Source of the DNA: Flagellimonas alvinocaridis
Lineage (GTDB): Bacteria; Bacteroidota; Bacteroidia; Flavobacteriales; Flavobacteriaceae
Direction: 5' to 3'
Assembly (NCBI RefSeq): GCF_004916895.1
Contig: NZ_SNTZ01000004.1
Coordinates: forward strand, 124,001-188,000
Length of the DNA: 64,000 nt
Part shown: positions 1-8,446 of the stretch, in pieces
Position numbering within the stretch: the first letter of the stretch is position 1
How the letters are laid out: each line of letters starts with the position of its first letter
Program-made: the position numbers and the translations under genes
The notes under the pieces: model-generated
Seen by the model: the letters and a program-made list of their open reading frames with translations, nothing else
What the model was told of the DNA's origin: nothing
Databases searched by the model: none

Positions 1-54
1 ACCTATTGCAGAAAGTGTAGGTTGGTCTACGAAAGGATGTGGAGCATTTGAACG
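1..54. other. window edge, unassigned; possible 3' end of a plus-strand gene
   Basis: A plus-strand frame is open from base 2 to a TAG at 80-82 (about 26 codons, containing GAFERYP) and would overlap the 3' end of rsmG tail to tail. It is too short to identify, and the overlap makes it uncertain that it is coding. Confidence 0.2.
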
Positions 55-690
55 CTACCCCTTGAATTTTTGTGGTAAATAGACCACTTTTTTTGTTTCA
101 AAGAAATCTTCTTCAAAGTATTCCCCCAAATCAAAGATTTGGACGGTTTTGTATTCCTTCAATTCTTCCTCTAAATCACCTCCTTTAAGGTAAAGAATCC
201 CATTTTTGCGTTCGTGGGCAGAATCTTTCTTGATTTTTCCTCTGGTCCAATGCACAAATGTGGGCATGGCCGCAACAGCCCTGCTGACAATAAAATCAAA
301 CTGTCCGTCCAAATCTTCCACTCTTGAATGGTGTGCCGTTACATTCTCGAGTCCCAAACCTTCCACGACTTCTTGAACCACCTTTACTTTTTTTCCAATG
401 GCATCCACCAAGGTAAACTGTACCTCAGGAAACAGAATGGCCAACGGAATTCCTGGAAATCCACCACCCGTTCCAACATCTAAAATACGAGCACCCTCAT
501 TAAACGACTGAATCTTGGCAATCCCCAGAGAATGAAGCACATGACGAAGATAAAGTTCATCGATATCCTTTCGGGAAACCACATTGATTTTTTTGTTCCA
601 ATCTTGGTATAGCGCCTCCAAACCTTGAAAATGCTCTTTCTGTGTATCAGTGAGCGTCGTAAAATATTTGTAGATTAACTCGGTGTTCAT
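55..690 (-). CDS. rsmG: 16S rRNA (guanine-N7)-methyltransferase RsmG (GidB)
   Basis: Cytoplasmic SAM-dependent enzyme that methylates N7 of G527 (E. coli numbering) in 16S rRNA. The 211-residue product has the usual family length (about 205-215). The glycine-rich SAM motif DVGTGGGFPG is at residues 71-80, and the family signature SRAVA is at 136-140. The N-terminal half carries the WNKKINVVSRKD-type motif seen in GidB proteins. It is divergent from the desaturase gene, with its own promoter-like element at 711-718. Identity is secure from motifs and length; nothing is odd about it. Confidence 0.96.
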   Translation of the reverse strand: MNTELIYKYFTTLTDTQKEHFQGLEALYQDWNKKINVVSRKDIDELYLRHVLHSLGIAKIQSFNEGARILDVGTGGGFPGIPLAILFPEVQFTLVDAIGKKVKVVQEVVEGLGLENVTAHHSRVEDLDGQFDFIVSRAVAAMPTFVHWTRGKIKKDSAHERKNGILYLKGGDLEEELKEYKTVQIFDLGEYFEEDFFETKKVVYLPQKFKG

Positions 691-710
691 CTAAGGTTTG
701 TTAATTTTAG

Positions 711-718
711 CAAATCTA
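711..718 (-). promoter_or_regulatory. candidate -7 element for rsmG
   Basis: The minus strand reads TAGATTTG, a perfect match to the Bacteroidota -7 consensus TAnnTTTG, 20 bases before the rsmG ATG. No convincing -33 TTG lies at the expected spacing. Confidence 0.55.
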
Positions 719-758
719 ATACTTTTAAACAGGTAATTACCGTTCTTATGTTAAGGTG

Positions 759-790
759 TTGGGCCTAAAAGCCCTATTTGGTTACCTTTG
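759..790 (+). promoter_or_regulatory. candidate promoter for the desaturase-aminotransferase pair
   Basis: TACCTTTG at 783-790 matches TAnnTTTG and a TTG lies at 759-761, a 21-base gap. The -7 box sits only 14 bases before the ATG at 805. This argues against the TTG at 778 as start codon, because that would lie upstream of the transcription start. Confidence 0.55.
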
Positions 791-804
791 CTAAAATTTT
801 TTTT

Positions 805-1908
805 ATGGACAAAAGCACCATCCGGTTTTCAAGAAAGGATTCTGCACAATTCTTCAGGACCTTGAACAAAAGAGTTAACGAGTACTTCAATGAAAATGGA
901 ATAAAGAAAACCGGGAATTGGAAACTTCACTTAAAGACCATAGTGATGTTTGCCTTATTCTTGACCCCTTATTTTTTGATTTTAACCCTTAACCTTCCCT
1001 TCTGGGCCTATATTGTCCTATCCATTGTTATGGGTGTTGGAATGGCCGGAGTGGGCATGAATGTGATGCACGATGGTAACCATGGCGCATATTCCAATAA
1101 AAAATGGGTGAACAAACTCATGGGAAGCAGCATTTATATTTTGGCTGGTAACGTATACAACTGGCAGGTACAGCACAATGTATTGCACCACACCTATACC
1201 AATATCCATGAGCATGATGAAGACATGGAAGCTGGAAGAATTCTACGTTTTTCCGAACATGCCGAATGGAAGAAACACCATAAGTTTCAACACTATTATT
1301 CCATTTTCCTATATGGCCTATTGACCTTCAACTGGGCCGTGACCACAGATTTCCAGCAAATGTACCGTTACATGAAACGCAAGTTGAGCTACGGAAAGCT
1401 GCCCAATCCAGTAATCAATTGGAGTACTTTGGTCATTACCAAAATCATCTACCTGACCATTTGGATCATTCTTCCCATGATTTTTGGTGGTGTTACATGG
1501 TGGCAAGTGCTTTTGGGCTTCTTTATCATGCACTATGTGGCCGGTGTAATTTTGAGCGTTGTTTTCCAATTGGCACATATTGTGGATCATGCCGAAACGC
1601 CCCTTCCCGATGAAAGTGGAAACATGAAAAATACGTGGGCCATCCACCAACTCTTCACCACGGTGAATTTTGGCACAAAAAACCGAATCGTAAATTGGTT
1701 TACCGGCGGATTGAACCATCAGGTAGAACACCATATCTTCCCCAATATCAGTCATATCCACTACACAAAAATTTCCAAAATTGTGAAACAGACTGCCAAG
1801 GAATTTAATTTACCATACAACGAGTATAAAACTACCAGAAAAGCTATAATTTCGCACTTCAAACATTTGAAGGAACTGGGTAAAAACCCAGCACTTCAGT
1901 ACCAGTAA
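805..1908 (+). CDS. membrane fatty acid desaturase (di-iron, acyl-lipid/acyl-CoA type)
   Basis: Integral membrane di-iron oxygenase that puts double bonds into acyl chains, probably to tune membrane fluidity. From the ATG at 805 it has 367 residues. The three histidine boxes are intact: HDGNH (about 89-93), HNVLHH (124-129) and HQVEHH (305-310). The last, with Gln before the second His group, is the form found in front-end-type desaturases. Hydrophobic segments flank the boxes (about 45-85, 165-180, 205-255). No fused cytochrome b5 domain is seen. A reading frame continues upstream to a TTG at 778, but the promoter overlaps that stretch. The aminotransferase gene follows after 13 bases, so the two are probably co-transcribed. 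Substrate and regiospecificity cannot be read from sequence. Confidence 0.93.
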   Translation: MDKSTIRFSRKDSAQFFRTLNKRVNEYFNENGIKKTGNWKLHLKTIVMFALFLTPYFLILTLNLPFWAYIVLSIVMGVGMAGVGMNVMHDGNHGAYSNKKWVNKLMGSSIYILAGNVYNWQVQHNVLHHTYTNIHEHDEDMEAGRILRFSEHAEWKKHHKFQHYYSIFLYGLLTFNWAVTTDFQQMYRYMKRKLSYGKLPNPVINWSTLVITKIIYLTIWIILPMIFGGVTWWQVLLGFFIMHYVAGVILSVVFQLAHIVDHAETPLPDESGNMKNTWAIHQLFTTVNFGTKNRIVNWFTGGLNHQVEHHIFPNISHIHYTKISKIVKQTAKEFNLPYNEYKTTRKAIISHFKHLKELGKNPALQYQ

Positions 1909-1921
1909 AATAGCAAAATCA

Positions 1922-3106
1922 ATGAGCAACCATCTATCTGACAGGATCAAGAACATGTCCACGTCAGCAACTTTGGCCATGGCTGCAAAAGCCAGGGAGT
2001 TACGAAATGAAGGAAAGGATATTATTGGGTTGAGTTTGGGTGAACCGGACTTCAATATCCCCGATTTTATCAAAGAGGCCGCAAAACAGGCCATTGATGA
2101 CAATTTTAGCAGCTACACCCCTGTTGATGGTTATGCTGAACTGAAAAAAGCCATTTCATTAAAATTCAAGCGAGACAACAACTTAGAATACGGACCCAAC
2201 CAAATTGTTGTGTCCACAGGAGCCAAACAATCCCTTTTCAATGTGGCCCTTGTGGTTCTAAATCCTGGGGATGAAGTAATTCTTCCTGCCCCGTACTGGG
2301 TAAGCTATAGCGATATTGTAAAATTGGCCGAAGGTGTTCCCGTTGAAGTAACGACCGGTATTGAAACCGATTTTAAAATGACACCTGCCCAACTGGAAGC
2401 GGCCATTACGCCAAAAACCAGAATGATTTGGTTCAGTTCACCTTGTAACCCCAGTGGTTCTGTTTACAGTAAGGCTGAATTGGAAGGATTGGCTGAAGTT
2501 TTGAGAAAGCATCCAGATATCTATGTGGTTTCTGATGAAATTTATGAACACATCAACTTTGCTGGAGGGCATGTCAGTATAGCTGGCATTGATGGAATGT
2601 ATGACCGAACCATTACCGTGAATGGTGTTTCCAAAGCTTTTGCCATGACCGGATGGAGAATAGGATATATTGGCGCTCCCGAATGGATTGCCAAAGGATG
2701 TACCAAACTTCAAGGACAAGTGACCAGTGGTGCCAATGCTATTGCCCAACGTGCCGTCATTACCGCTTTGGAAGCTCCTGTGAGCAAAATCCAGTATATG
2801 ATCGATGAGTTCCACAAAAGAAGGGATCTTGTATTGGAACTTTTGGGAGAAATCGATGGGTTTAACCTCAACGTTCCCGAAGGAGCTTTTTATGTATTCC
2901 CCGATATCTCTGCTTTCTTTGGAAAAACTTTGAACGGGACCACGATCAACAATGCTTCTGATTTTGCCCTTTACCTTTTGGAGCATGCCAATGTGGCCAC
3001 GGTAACTGGGGAAGCTTTTGGAAACCCCAACTGTATCCGTATCTCTTACGCAGCATCAGAAAAAGAATTGAAGGAAGCCATCGCTCGCATCAAGGCAGTG
3101 GTCTAA
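1922..3106 (+). CDS. class I/II pyridoxal-phosphate aminotransferase, aspartate aminotransferase type
   Basis: Cytoplasmic fold-type I PLP enzyme of 394 residues, the usual length for the prokaryotic aspartate aminotransferase subgroup Ib. Visible motifs are NPSGS (176-180), SDEIYE (204-209, the Asp that pairs with the PLP pyridine nitrogen), the Schiff-base lysine in SKAFAMTGWR (K238), and an Arg in CIRISYA near the C terminus that would bind the substrate carboxylate. It follows the desaturase after 13 bases and is probably read through from the same promoter. The family includes enzymes with aspartate, prephenate or aromatic substrates, so the exact substrate is not fixed by the sequence. 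Confidence 0.9.
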   Translation: MSNHLSDRIKNMSTSATLAMAAKARELRNEGKDIIGLSLGEPDFNIPDFIKEAAKQAIDDNFSSYTPVDGYAELKKAISLKFKRDNNLEYGPNQIVVSTGAKQSLFNVALVVLNPGDEVILPAPYWVSYSDIVKLAEGVPVEVTTGIETDFKMTPAQLEAAITPKTRMIWFSSPCNPSGSVYSKAELEGLAEVLRKHPDIYVVSDEIYEHINFAGGHVSIAGIDGMYDRTITVNGVSKAFAMTGWRIGYIGAPEWIAKGCTKLQGQVTSGANAIAQRAVITALEAPVSKIQYMIDEFHKRRDLVLELLGEIDGFNLNVPEGAFYVFPDISAFFGKTLNGTTINNASDFALYLLEHANVATVTGEAFGNPNCIRISYAASEKELKEAIARIKAVV

Positions 3107-3133
3107 CCTACAACAACTTTATACCTTTAAAAG

Positions 3134-3166
3134 CCTCTTGTAGTATCAACTTCAAGAGGTTTTTTT
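3134..3166. terminator. intrinsic terminator between convergent aminotransferase and trkH genes
   Basis: CCTCTTG (3134-3140) pairs with CAAGAGG (3153-3159), followed by seven Ts on the plus strand. A shorter T run lies on the other side, so it may act in both directions. It abuts the trkH stop codon. Confidence 0.75.
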
Positions 3167-4655
3167 ATGTCTTCTTCCAGAAATAAGGAGTGAGGATAAT
3201 CAAGACCGTAAAAAGTTCCAAACGACCCAACAGCATTAAGAAGCCACACCACCACTTCCCGGCAGGTGGCAAACTGTTGTAGTTGCTCACAGGGTTAAGG
3301 TCGCCAAAGGCTGGCCCCACATTCCCCAAGGATGAGGCAGCTCCACCTACAGCCGAAACAAAATCCAACCCTAAAAAGCCCAATACCAAAGAACCTATTA
3401 TGAACAAAAGCATGTACAGAACAAAAAAAGCAATAACGTTGTACACGATATGTTCCGAAACGGTCTTTTCATTATAGCGAACCGGAATAATGGCATTGGG
3501 ATGCAAGGTCCGTTTAAACTCCAAGATTCCATTTTTGATGATGATCAAATGGCGCATCACTTTAATCCCCCCAGCCGTAGATCCCGCGGAACCTCCCAAG
3601 AACATCAACCCAAAAAAGAAAACGGTTAAAAATGGGGTCCATGAGGTAAAGTCTGCCGTAACAAAACCAGTGGTAGTGATCACAGCTATGACCTGAAACA
3701 GGGCATGCCTAAAAGCACTTTCGGCTTCGCCCCAAACCATGGGATGAAAATCGGATACAGGCACATTACCCTTTAAGTAGATGCCCAAAGCGGCCAAAAT
3801 AGAGAAAATCACCACAAAGCCGAAGTAGTATTTAAACTCTTCATCCCTCAAAATACGTTGCACCCTTCCTGTAAATGCAAAATAGCTGAGTACAAAATTG
3901 CTTCCGGCCAAGAACATAAAAACAATGGTAATATACTGAATAACGGGCGCGTTGTTCCAATAGGCCAAACTTGCATTTTTAGTGGAGAAGCCTCCTGTTG
4001 ACATGGTAGCCAACGCATGGTTGATGGCATCAAAAAATGTCATCCCGGCCAATTTTAGCAATAGTGTTTCGGTCACAGTATACCCAAAGTAAATCAACCA
4101 CAAGCGTTTGGCCGTATCCGTAATTCTGGGGTGAAGCTTATCTCCTCCCGGACCGGGTGCTTCCGCAGCAAACAACTGCATCCCCCCTATCCCCAAAAGC
4201 GGTAAAATGGCAATGGCCAACACAATGATTCCCATTCCCCCGATCCAGTGGGTCAGACTCCTCCAAAGCAAAATTCCTTCGGGGAGGGACTCAATATCGT
4301 CCAAAATGGACGCCCCTGTCGTGGTATATCCAGATATGGTCTCAAAAAAAGCATCGGTAATGGTGGATATAGATCCTGAAAAAAGATAGGGAAGCATCCC
4401 AGAGATAGACATGACCACCCAACCAAATGTTACAATAATATAGCCTTCCTTTCGCTTTACCTCTTTTTTATGTCCACGGGTATAGAACATGGCCATCATA
4501 CCAAAAAGCATGGTTACAATGGCGGCCAGGGTAATATCCAATGTGGCGCCATCCTTATAGATGCCACTGGTAAAAGCGGCCAAAAGCATAAAAGAACCGT
4601 TGCATAGCAACAACAGTCCCATGATGTGAACAATGATGCGGGTATTGAGCCTCAT
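3165..4655 (-). CDS. trkH: Trk-type potassium uptake protein, membrane subunit TrkH
   Basis: Polytopic inner membrane K+ translocating subunit, working with the cytoplasmic NAD-binding regulator TrkA. The product is 496 residues from the ATG at 4655. Selectivity-filter-like loops are visible, including TTGASILD after the first pore region, STGGFS, TTTGF and GGSAGSTAGGIK. The open frame extends to 4703, but its first 16 residues lie in antiphase over the trkA 3' end. The ATG at 4655 shares one base with the trkA stop (TAATG), which points to translational coupling and decides the start. The gene order trkA-trkH is normal for a two-gene operon. Confidence 0.93.
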   Translation of the reverse strand: MRLNTRIIVHIMGLLLLCNGSFMLLAAFTSGIYKDGATLDITLAAIVTMLFGMMAMFYTRGHKKEVKRKEGYIIVTFGWVVMSISGMLPYLFSGSISTITDAFFETISGYTTTGASILDDIESLPEGILLWRSLTHWIGGMGIIVLAIAILPLLGIGGMQLFAAEAPGPGGDKLHPRITDTAKRLWLIYFGYTVTETLLLKLAGMTFFDAINHALATMSTGGFSTKNASLAYWNNAPVIQYITIVFMFLAGSNFVLSYFAFTGRVQRILRDEEFKYYFGFVVIFSILAALGIYLKGNVPVSDFHPMVWGEAESAFRHALFQVIAVITTTGFVTADFTSWTPFLTVFFFGLMFLGGSAGSTAGGIKVMRHLIIIKNGILEFKRTLHPNAIIPVRYNEKTVSEHIVYNVIAFFVLYMLLFIIGSLVLGFLGLDFVSAVGGAASSLGNVGPAFGDLNPVSNYNSLPPAGKWWCGFLMLLGRLELFTVLIILTPYFWKKT

Positions 4656-6004
4656 TATAGAAACAGCTTTTCTATCCTCGGAATGGCCTTGGGCAAACAG
4701 CATACAACAACGCGGTCACCTTCAGTGATTCTAAAATCCCCAAGGGCAATGATTCCTTCTCCATTTCTGATGACCCCACCAATACTGGCTTCCCTAGGAA
4801 AGTTCAATTCTTTTATGATTTCTCCATTCACCAATGAAGAAGCCTTTACCTCAAATTCCAGAATCTCTGCATTTAGGTTGTTCAACCGAGTCAATGCAAG
4901 CACCTCTCCTTTTCGGATATATCGAAATATACTATTGGCGGCCAGTAGTTTTTTATTGATCAATGTATCCACCCCAATGGAATGGGACAACTGAAAATAA
5001 TCCATGTTTTCAACAAGGGCAATGGTCTTCTTGATACGCTTGTTCTTGGCTACAAGACAAGACATGATATTCGTCTCGGAATTCCCGGTCACAGCAATAA
5101 AGGCATCCATGGATTCCAAACTTTCTTCTTCAAGAAGCTCGACATTTCTACCATCACCGTTGATGACCAAGGCATGAGGCAACTCATCGGCAATATCAAA
5201 GGCTTTTTCCTTATTTTTTTCGATAAGCTTTACATTGAATTTTTTGTTGCACAAATCCCGAGCCGTTTTGAAGCCTACCTTACTGCCCCCCAAAATCATC
5301 ACATTTTTAATCTCTTGCTTTTGCATCCCGGTAAGCTTGTAAAGCTCCTCCACTCCCTTATCCGAAGTAATAAAATACACTTGGTCGCCTTCCTTGAACA
5401 CCGTATCCCCCCTTGGGATTAGCGTAAACTGCGTTCCCATACGTTGCAGGGCAATCGGCATAAAGTGAAGCTCAGGAAAAATCCGGGCGGCTTCTTTTAC
5501 CATTTTTCCAACAAACGGAGCCGTTTTTGGTAGGATTACCCCAAACATGGTCAACAATCCGCCTTCAAACTCATAGGTATCATTGAAAGCCGATTGGTTC
5601 AGCATCAACTGTATCTCCATAGCTGCCAATCGCTCCGGGGAAATCAATTCATCAATCCCCAATTCCTCAAACTTAATGAGTCCGCGATTGTCCATAAACT
5701 CCGTATTGGAAATCCTGGCTATGGTCCTCTTGCACCCCAACTGCTTTGCCAAGAAACAAAGGGTAATGTTTGTGGTTTCGGAAGCCGTCACCGCAATCAC
5801 CAAATCCGAACCATCCACTTGGGCATCCCGAAGCACCTGAACCGAAGTTGCATCACCGCGGAGCACCCGTATATCCAAATGGTTATCGGCATACGTTAGG
5901 CTTTCCTTATCCGTATCAATCAACGTAATGTCCTGTGCCTCATAGGACAAAAGTTTTGCCAAATGAAACCCTACCTCACCAGCTCCTGCAATAATGATTT
6001 TCAT
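4655..6004 (-). CDS. trkA: Trk potassium uptake system NAD-binding protein TrkA
   Basis: Peripheral cytoplasmic regulator that gates TrkH by binding nucleotides. The 449-residue product has the classical duplicated layout RCK_N-RCK_C-RCK_N-RCK_C. The first Rossmann motif is GAGEVGFHLAKLL at the N terminus, with acidic residue (LIDTD) about 20 residues on. The second is GGSKVGFKTARDL at about residue 237. C-terminal RCK_C domains follow each. Length matches E. coli TrkA (458). It is upstream of trkH with a one-base stop/start overlap. On the other side a 195-base divergent spacer separates it from ubiE. Confidence 0.95.
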   Translation of the reverse strand: MKIIIAGAGEVGFHLAKLLSYEAQDITLIDTDKESLTYADNHLDIRVLRGDATSVQVLRDAQVDGSDLVIAVTASETTNITLCFLAKQLGCKRTIARISNTEFMDNRGLIKFEELGIDELISPERLAAMEIQLMLNQSAFNDTYEFEGGLLTMFGVILPKTAPFVGKMVKEAARIFPELHFMPIALQRMGTQFTLIPRGDTVFKEGDQVYFITSDKGVEELYKLTGMQKQEIKNVMILGGSKVGFKTARDLCNKKFNVKLIEKNKEKAFDIADELPHALVINGDGRNVELLEEESLESMDAFIAVTGNSETNIMSCLVAKNKRIKKTIALVENMDYFQLSHSIGVDTLINKKLLAANSIFRYIRKGEVLALTRLNNLNAEILEFEVKASSLVNGEIIKELNFPREASIGGVIRNGEGIIALGDFRITEGDRVVVCCLPKAIPRIEKLFL

Positions 6005-6175
6005 TGATTGAAATAAGATGTGTTGTTAAATCGATTCAATTTGTGCCTTGTAAGTGACACAAAGAATAGTGACCGTGGCCTAAAAGACATATTCTTAGTA
6101 TAATACGGAAAAAGTTCCCCGTTGCCCGGCAAAATTACACAATTTTTTTTGTGCACCTGCCATAAGGCTATATTG

Positions 6176-6183
6176 TATATTTG
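6176..6183 (+). promoter_or_regulatory. candidate -7 element for ubiE-porT
   Basis: TATATTTG matches TAnnTTTG, 16 bases before the ubiE ATG at 6200. A TTTG lies at 6148-6151, a 24-base gap, slightly long for a -33 element. The box lies downstream of the alternative TTG start at 6122, so that start is unlikely. Confidence 0.55.
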
Positions 6184-6199
6184 CCTGCAAAATCAGGAA

Positions 6200-6928
6200 A
6201 TGTCAAAAAAAGTTACGCCATATAAGGAATCTGAACTGGGAAAAAAGGAACAAGTACGGCAAATGTTCGATACTATTTCTGGGGACTATGATGGATTAAA
6301 CCGGGTAATTTCCTTCGGAATTGACCTTAAATGGCGCAAACGGATGGTAAAACTGTTGGCCGCCAAAAAACCACAATCCTTATTGGATATTGCCACTGGA
6401 ACTGGCGATTTGGCTATTGCCATGACAGGGACGGGAGCTGAAAAAATCATTGGATTGGACATATCCCCCGGCATGTTGGAGGTGGGAAAGACCAAAATCA
6501 AGGAAAAAAATCTTCAAGATACCATTGAGATGATGGTAGGCGATAGCGAAAACCTCCCTTTTGAAGATCAAAGTTTTGATGCAGTGACTGTTGGGTTTGG
6601 GGTACGCAATTTTGAAAATCTTGAAAAAGGTCTACAAGAAATTCATCGGGTGCTCAAACCTGGCGGCACATTAATGATTTTAGAAACTTCAGTGCCCACC
6701 AAAACACCGTTTAAACAGGGGTATACCATTTATTGCAAGTGCATTCTTCCAGCCATAGGCAAGCTATTTTCCAAAGACCGTTCCGCATACACTTACCTGA
6801 GTGAATCGGCATCTGTTTTTCCACATGGGGAGGCTTTCAACAATATTTTGGCCAAAATTGGGTTTATAGGAATAGAGAACAAACCCCAGACATTTGGAGC
6901 AGCTTCCATTTATGTCGCTACAAAATAG
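6200..6928 (+). CDS. ubiE: demethylmenaquinone methyltransferase UbiE/MenG
   Basis: SAM-dependent C-methyltransferase for the last step of menaquinone synthesis, the quinone used by this phylum. From the ATG at 6200 it has 242 residues, normal for the family. Motifs: MFDTISGDYDGLNR near the N terminus, SAM motif I DIATGTGDLAIAM, GLDISPGML, and VTVGFGVRNFEN. C-terminal features (GGTLMILETS, SKDRSAYTYLSESASVFP) are typical of UbiE. The porT start codon comes 4 bases after the stop, so the two are co-transcribed; ubiE next to porT is a recurrent flavobacterial arrangement. Confidence 0.95.
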   Translation: MSKKVTPYKESELGKKEQVRQMFDTISGDYDGLNRVISFGIDLKWRKRMVKLLAAKKPQSLLDIATGTGDLAIAMTGTGAEKIIGLDISPGMLEVGKTKIKEKNLQDTIEMMVGDSENLPFEDQSFDAVTVGFGVRNFENLEKGLQEIHRVLKPGGTLMILETSVPTKTPFKQGYTIYCKCILPAIGKLFSKDRSAYTYLSESASVFPHGEAFNNILAKIGFIGIENKPQTFGAASIYVATK

Positions 6929-6932
6929 TTTG

Positions 6933-7631
6933 ATGAAAAACATCTTTCTTCTGTTTGGCCTGCTGGTGCTGGCATGCCCAACTTCCTCGGCCCAGTTTAG
7001 GGAAGACCCCATCCTTAACCTTCAGAACGAAGACAAAAAGTTTTTGAACTGGGGATACTACCTTGGGTTGAATCAATATGATTTTCAATTTGAGTACAAG
7101 AACGACATTGGCCGGGATATCTTGGTGAACAAAAGTATTGGCTTCAATGTGGGCTTGATTGGCGAAATGCGCATCAACGAGTTCTTGGATGCCCGTTTTG
7201 AGCCTGGCCTCTTGTACACCTCAAGAACTTTGGGTTTTCCTGGTTTTGCAAATGAAACCGATGCCATTCGTGAGGTGCGTTCCACTTACATTCGTTTTCC
7301 ATTGCTCATCAAAGCCAGTACCAGACGTATTGGCAACTGGAAACCCTTTATCACAGGAGGCGTATATACTTCCATGAACTTGGGAAGCAAAGAAGATAGT
7401 TTGGACGATAACAGCAGTGGTGAGTTTAGGATGAAAAAGAATGTCTACGGATACGAATTGGGTTTTGGCATTGATTTTTATACCGAATACTTCAAGTTTT
7501 CACCTTCCATTCGTGGTGTTTTCGCTTTATCTGATGAATTGGTCCCGGATGACGACCCAAACAGTCCATGGACAGGAAACATTGAAGCCATGAGAACCCG
7601 TGGTATTTTCATTAATTTCACCTTTGAATAA
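6933..7631 (+). CDS. porT: PorT-like outer membrane beta-barrel protein of the type IX secretion system
   Basis: Small outer membrane beta-barrel (232 residues) of the PorT/SprT family, needed for type IX secretion and gliding in Bacteroidota. It starts at the ATG at 6933, giving a signal peptide (MKNIFLLFGLLVLACPTSSA) with cleavage likely after SSA. The barrel shows alternating strands, YYLGLNQYDFQF near the start, FEPGLLYTSRTL in the middle, and a strand ending in Phe-Glu (INFTFE) at the C terminus. Upstream in-frame starts inside the ubiE 3' end would spoil the signal peptide. The ubiE neighbour supports PorT over a generic outer membrane beta-barrel protein; a search against PorT profiles would settle it. 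Confidence 0.82.
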   Translation: MKNIFLLFGLLVLACPTSSAQFREDPILNLQNEDKKFLNWGYYLGLNQYDFQFEYKNDIGRDILVNKSIGFNVGLIGEMRINEFLDARFEPGLLYTSRTLGFPGFANETDAIREVRSTYIRFPLLIKASTRRIGNWKPFITGGVYTSMNLGSKEDSLDDNSSGEFRMKKNVYGYELGFGIDFYTEYFKFSPSIRGVFALSDELVPDDDPNSPWTGNIEAMRTRGIFINFTFE

Positions 7632-7705
7632 CAAATGAGATAGTTGGATAGTGAGGTTCAAAAAAATCCAAGAATCTTAGGACAATCATCCATAAATTCA
7701 AAAAA

Positions 7706-8422
7706 CTATCTTCTAATCTCATTCAACAATATGGCCGTTGCCGTGGCTACATTCAAGCTTTCGGCCGTAGTTTCCCCATATTGGGGAATGGAAATTTGCG
7801 AAGTGATCAATCCACCAATAGTTTCGGAAATACCATTGGCCTCATTACCCATTACCAAAATCCCTTTAGTGGGTAATTTTTGCTGATATATTGAATTACC
7901 ATCCATAAAAGCTCCATACATTGGTAATGATGTCTGTTTTAAGTACGCTTCCAAATCTGTGTAAACAATATTTACTCGGGCTATAGACCCCATAGTGGCT
8001 TGTAATACCTTTGGATTGTAGCATTCCACCGTATCCGAAGAGCAAATCAAGTACTTTATGCCAAACCAATCGCACAACCTAATAATGGTCCCTAAATTAC
8101 CTGGGTCGCGTACAGCATCCAAGGCTAGCACCCAATCATCTTCACCAGTGGGCTTGGGGCTGGGCACCTTGAAGACCCCCAACACTCCATTGGGGTTGGA
8201 CAAACTGCTCATCTGCTTCATATTTGCTTTTGAAACCAGTTTAGCTTCCTGAAAATGTTTTGCCTTTTTTTCTGTATCCACAAAAAGGTCAAGCAGTTGA
8301 ATACCAGAATCCAACAGCTCATTGACCAACTTTTCACCTTCCACCACAAACAATCCATGTTGAGTTCGGTACTTTTTTTGCTTTAGGTTTACAACTAGTT
8401 TAATTTGGTTTTTCGTAACCAT
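7706..8422 (-). CDS. SpoU/TrmH-family RNA 2'-O-methyltransferase
   Basis: SPOUT-superfamily methyltransferase with a trefoil knot, acting on rRNA or tRNA riboses. The 238 residues fit an RlmB/TrmH-like layout: an N-terminal RNA-binding substrate domain (about 1-85, VVEGEKLVNELL), then motif 1 DAVRDPGNLGTIIR, motif 2 VMGNEANGIS, and motif 3 SIPQYGETTAESLNVATATAI with the conserved Ser-Leu-Asn-Val. The precise target nucleotide is unknown. It is divergent from tamL with only 24 bases between the start codons, so its promoter must lie inside the tamL 5' coding region. Convergent with porT across a 74-base gap without a clear terminator. Confidence 0.9.
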   Translation of the reverse strand: MVTKNQIKLVVNLKQKKYRTQHGLFVVEGEKLVNELLDSGIQLLDLFVDTEKKAKHFQEAKLVSKANMKQMSSLSNPNGVLGVFKVPSPKPTGEDDWVLALDAVRDPGNLGTIIRLCDWFGIKYLICSSDTVECYNPKVLQATMGSIARVNIVYTDLEAYLKQTSLPMYGAFMDGNSIYQQKLPTKGILVMGNEANGISETIGGLITSQISIPQYGETTAESLNVATATAILLNEIRR

Positions 8423-8432
8423 CTAAATCGTG

Positions 8433-8440
8433 TATTTTTG
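8433..8440 (+). promoter_or_regulatory. candidate -7 element for tamL; start codon only 6 bases downstream
   Basis: TATTTTTG is a perfect TAnnTTTG match. The tamL ATG begins at 8447, so the transcript would be leaderless or nearly so. The element sits in the 24-base space between two divergent start codons. Confidence 0.5.
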
Positions 8441-8446
8441 GCATCT

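Noticed and set aside
778-805. TTG start for the desaturase
   Set aside because: It overlaps the promoter-like TACCTTTG, so it would precede the transcript start.
7637-7704. AGATAGTT/AACTATCT inverted repeat between porT and the methyltransferase as terminator
   Set aside because: The arms are about 55 bases apart and no T run follows directly, so hairpin formation is not convincing.
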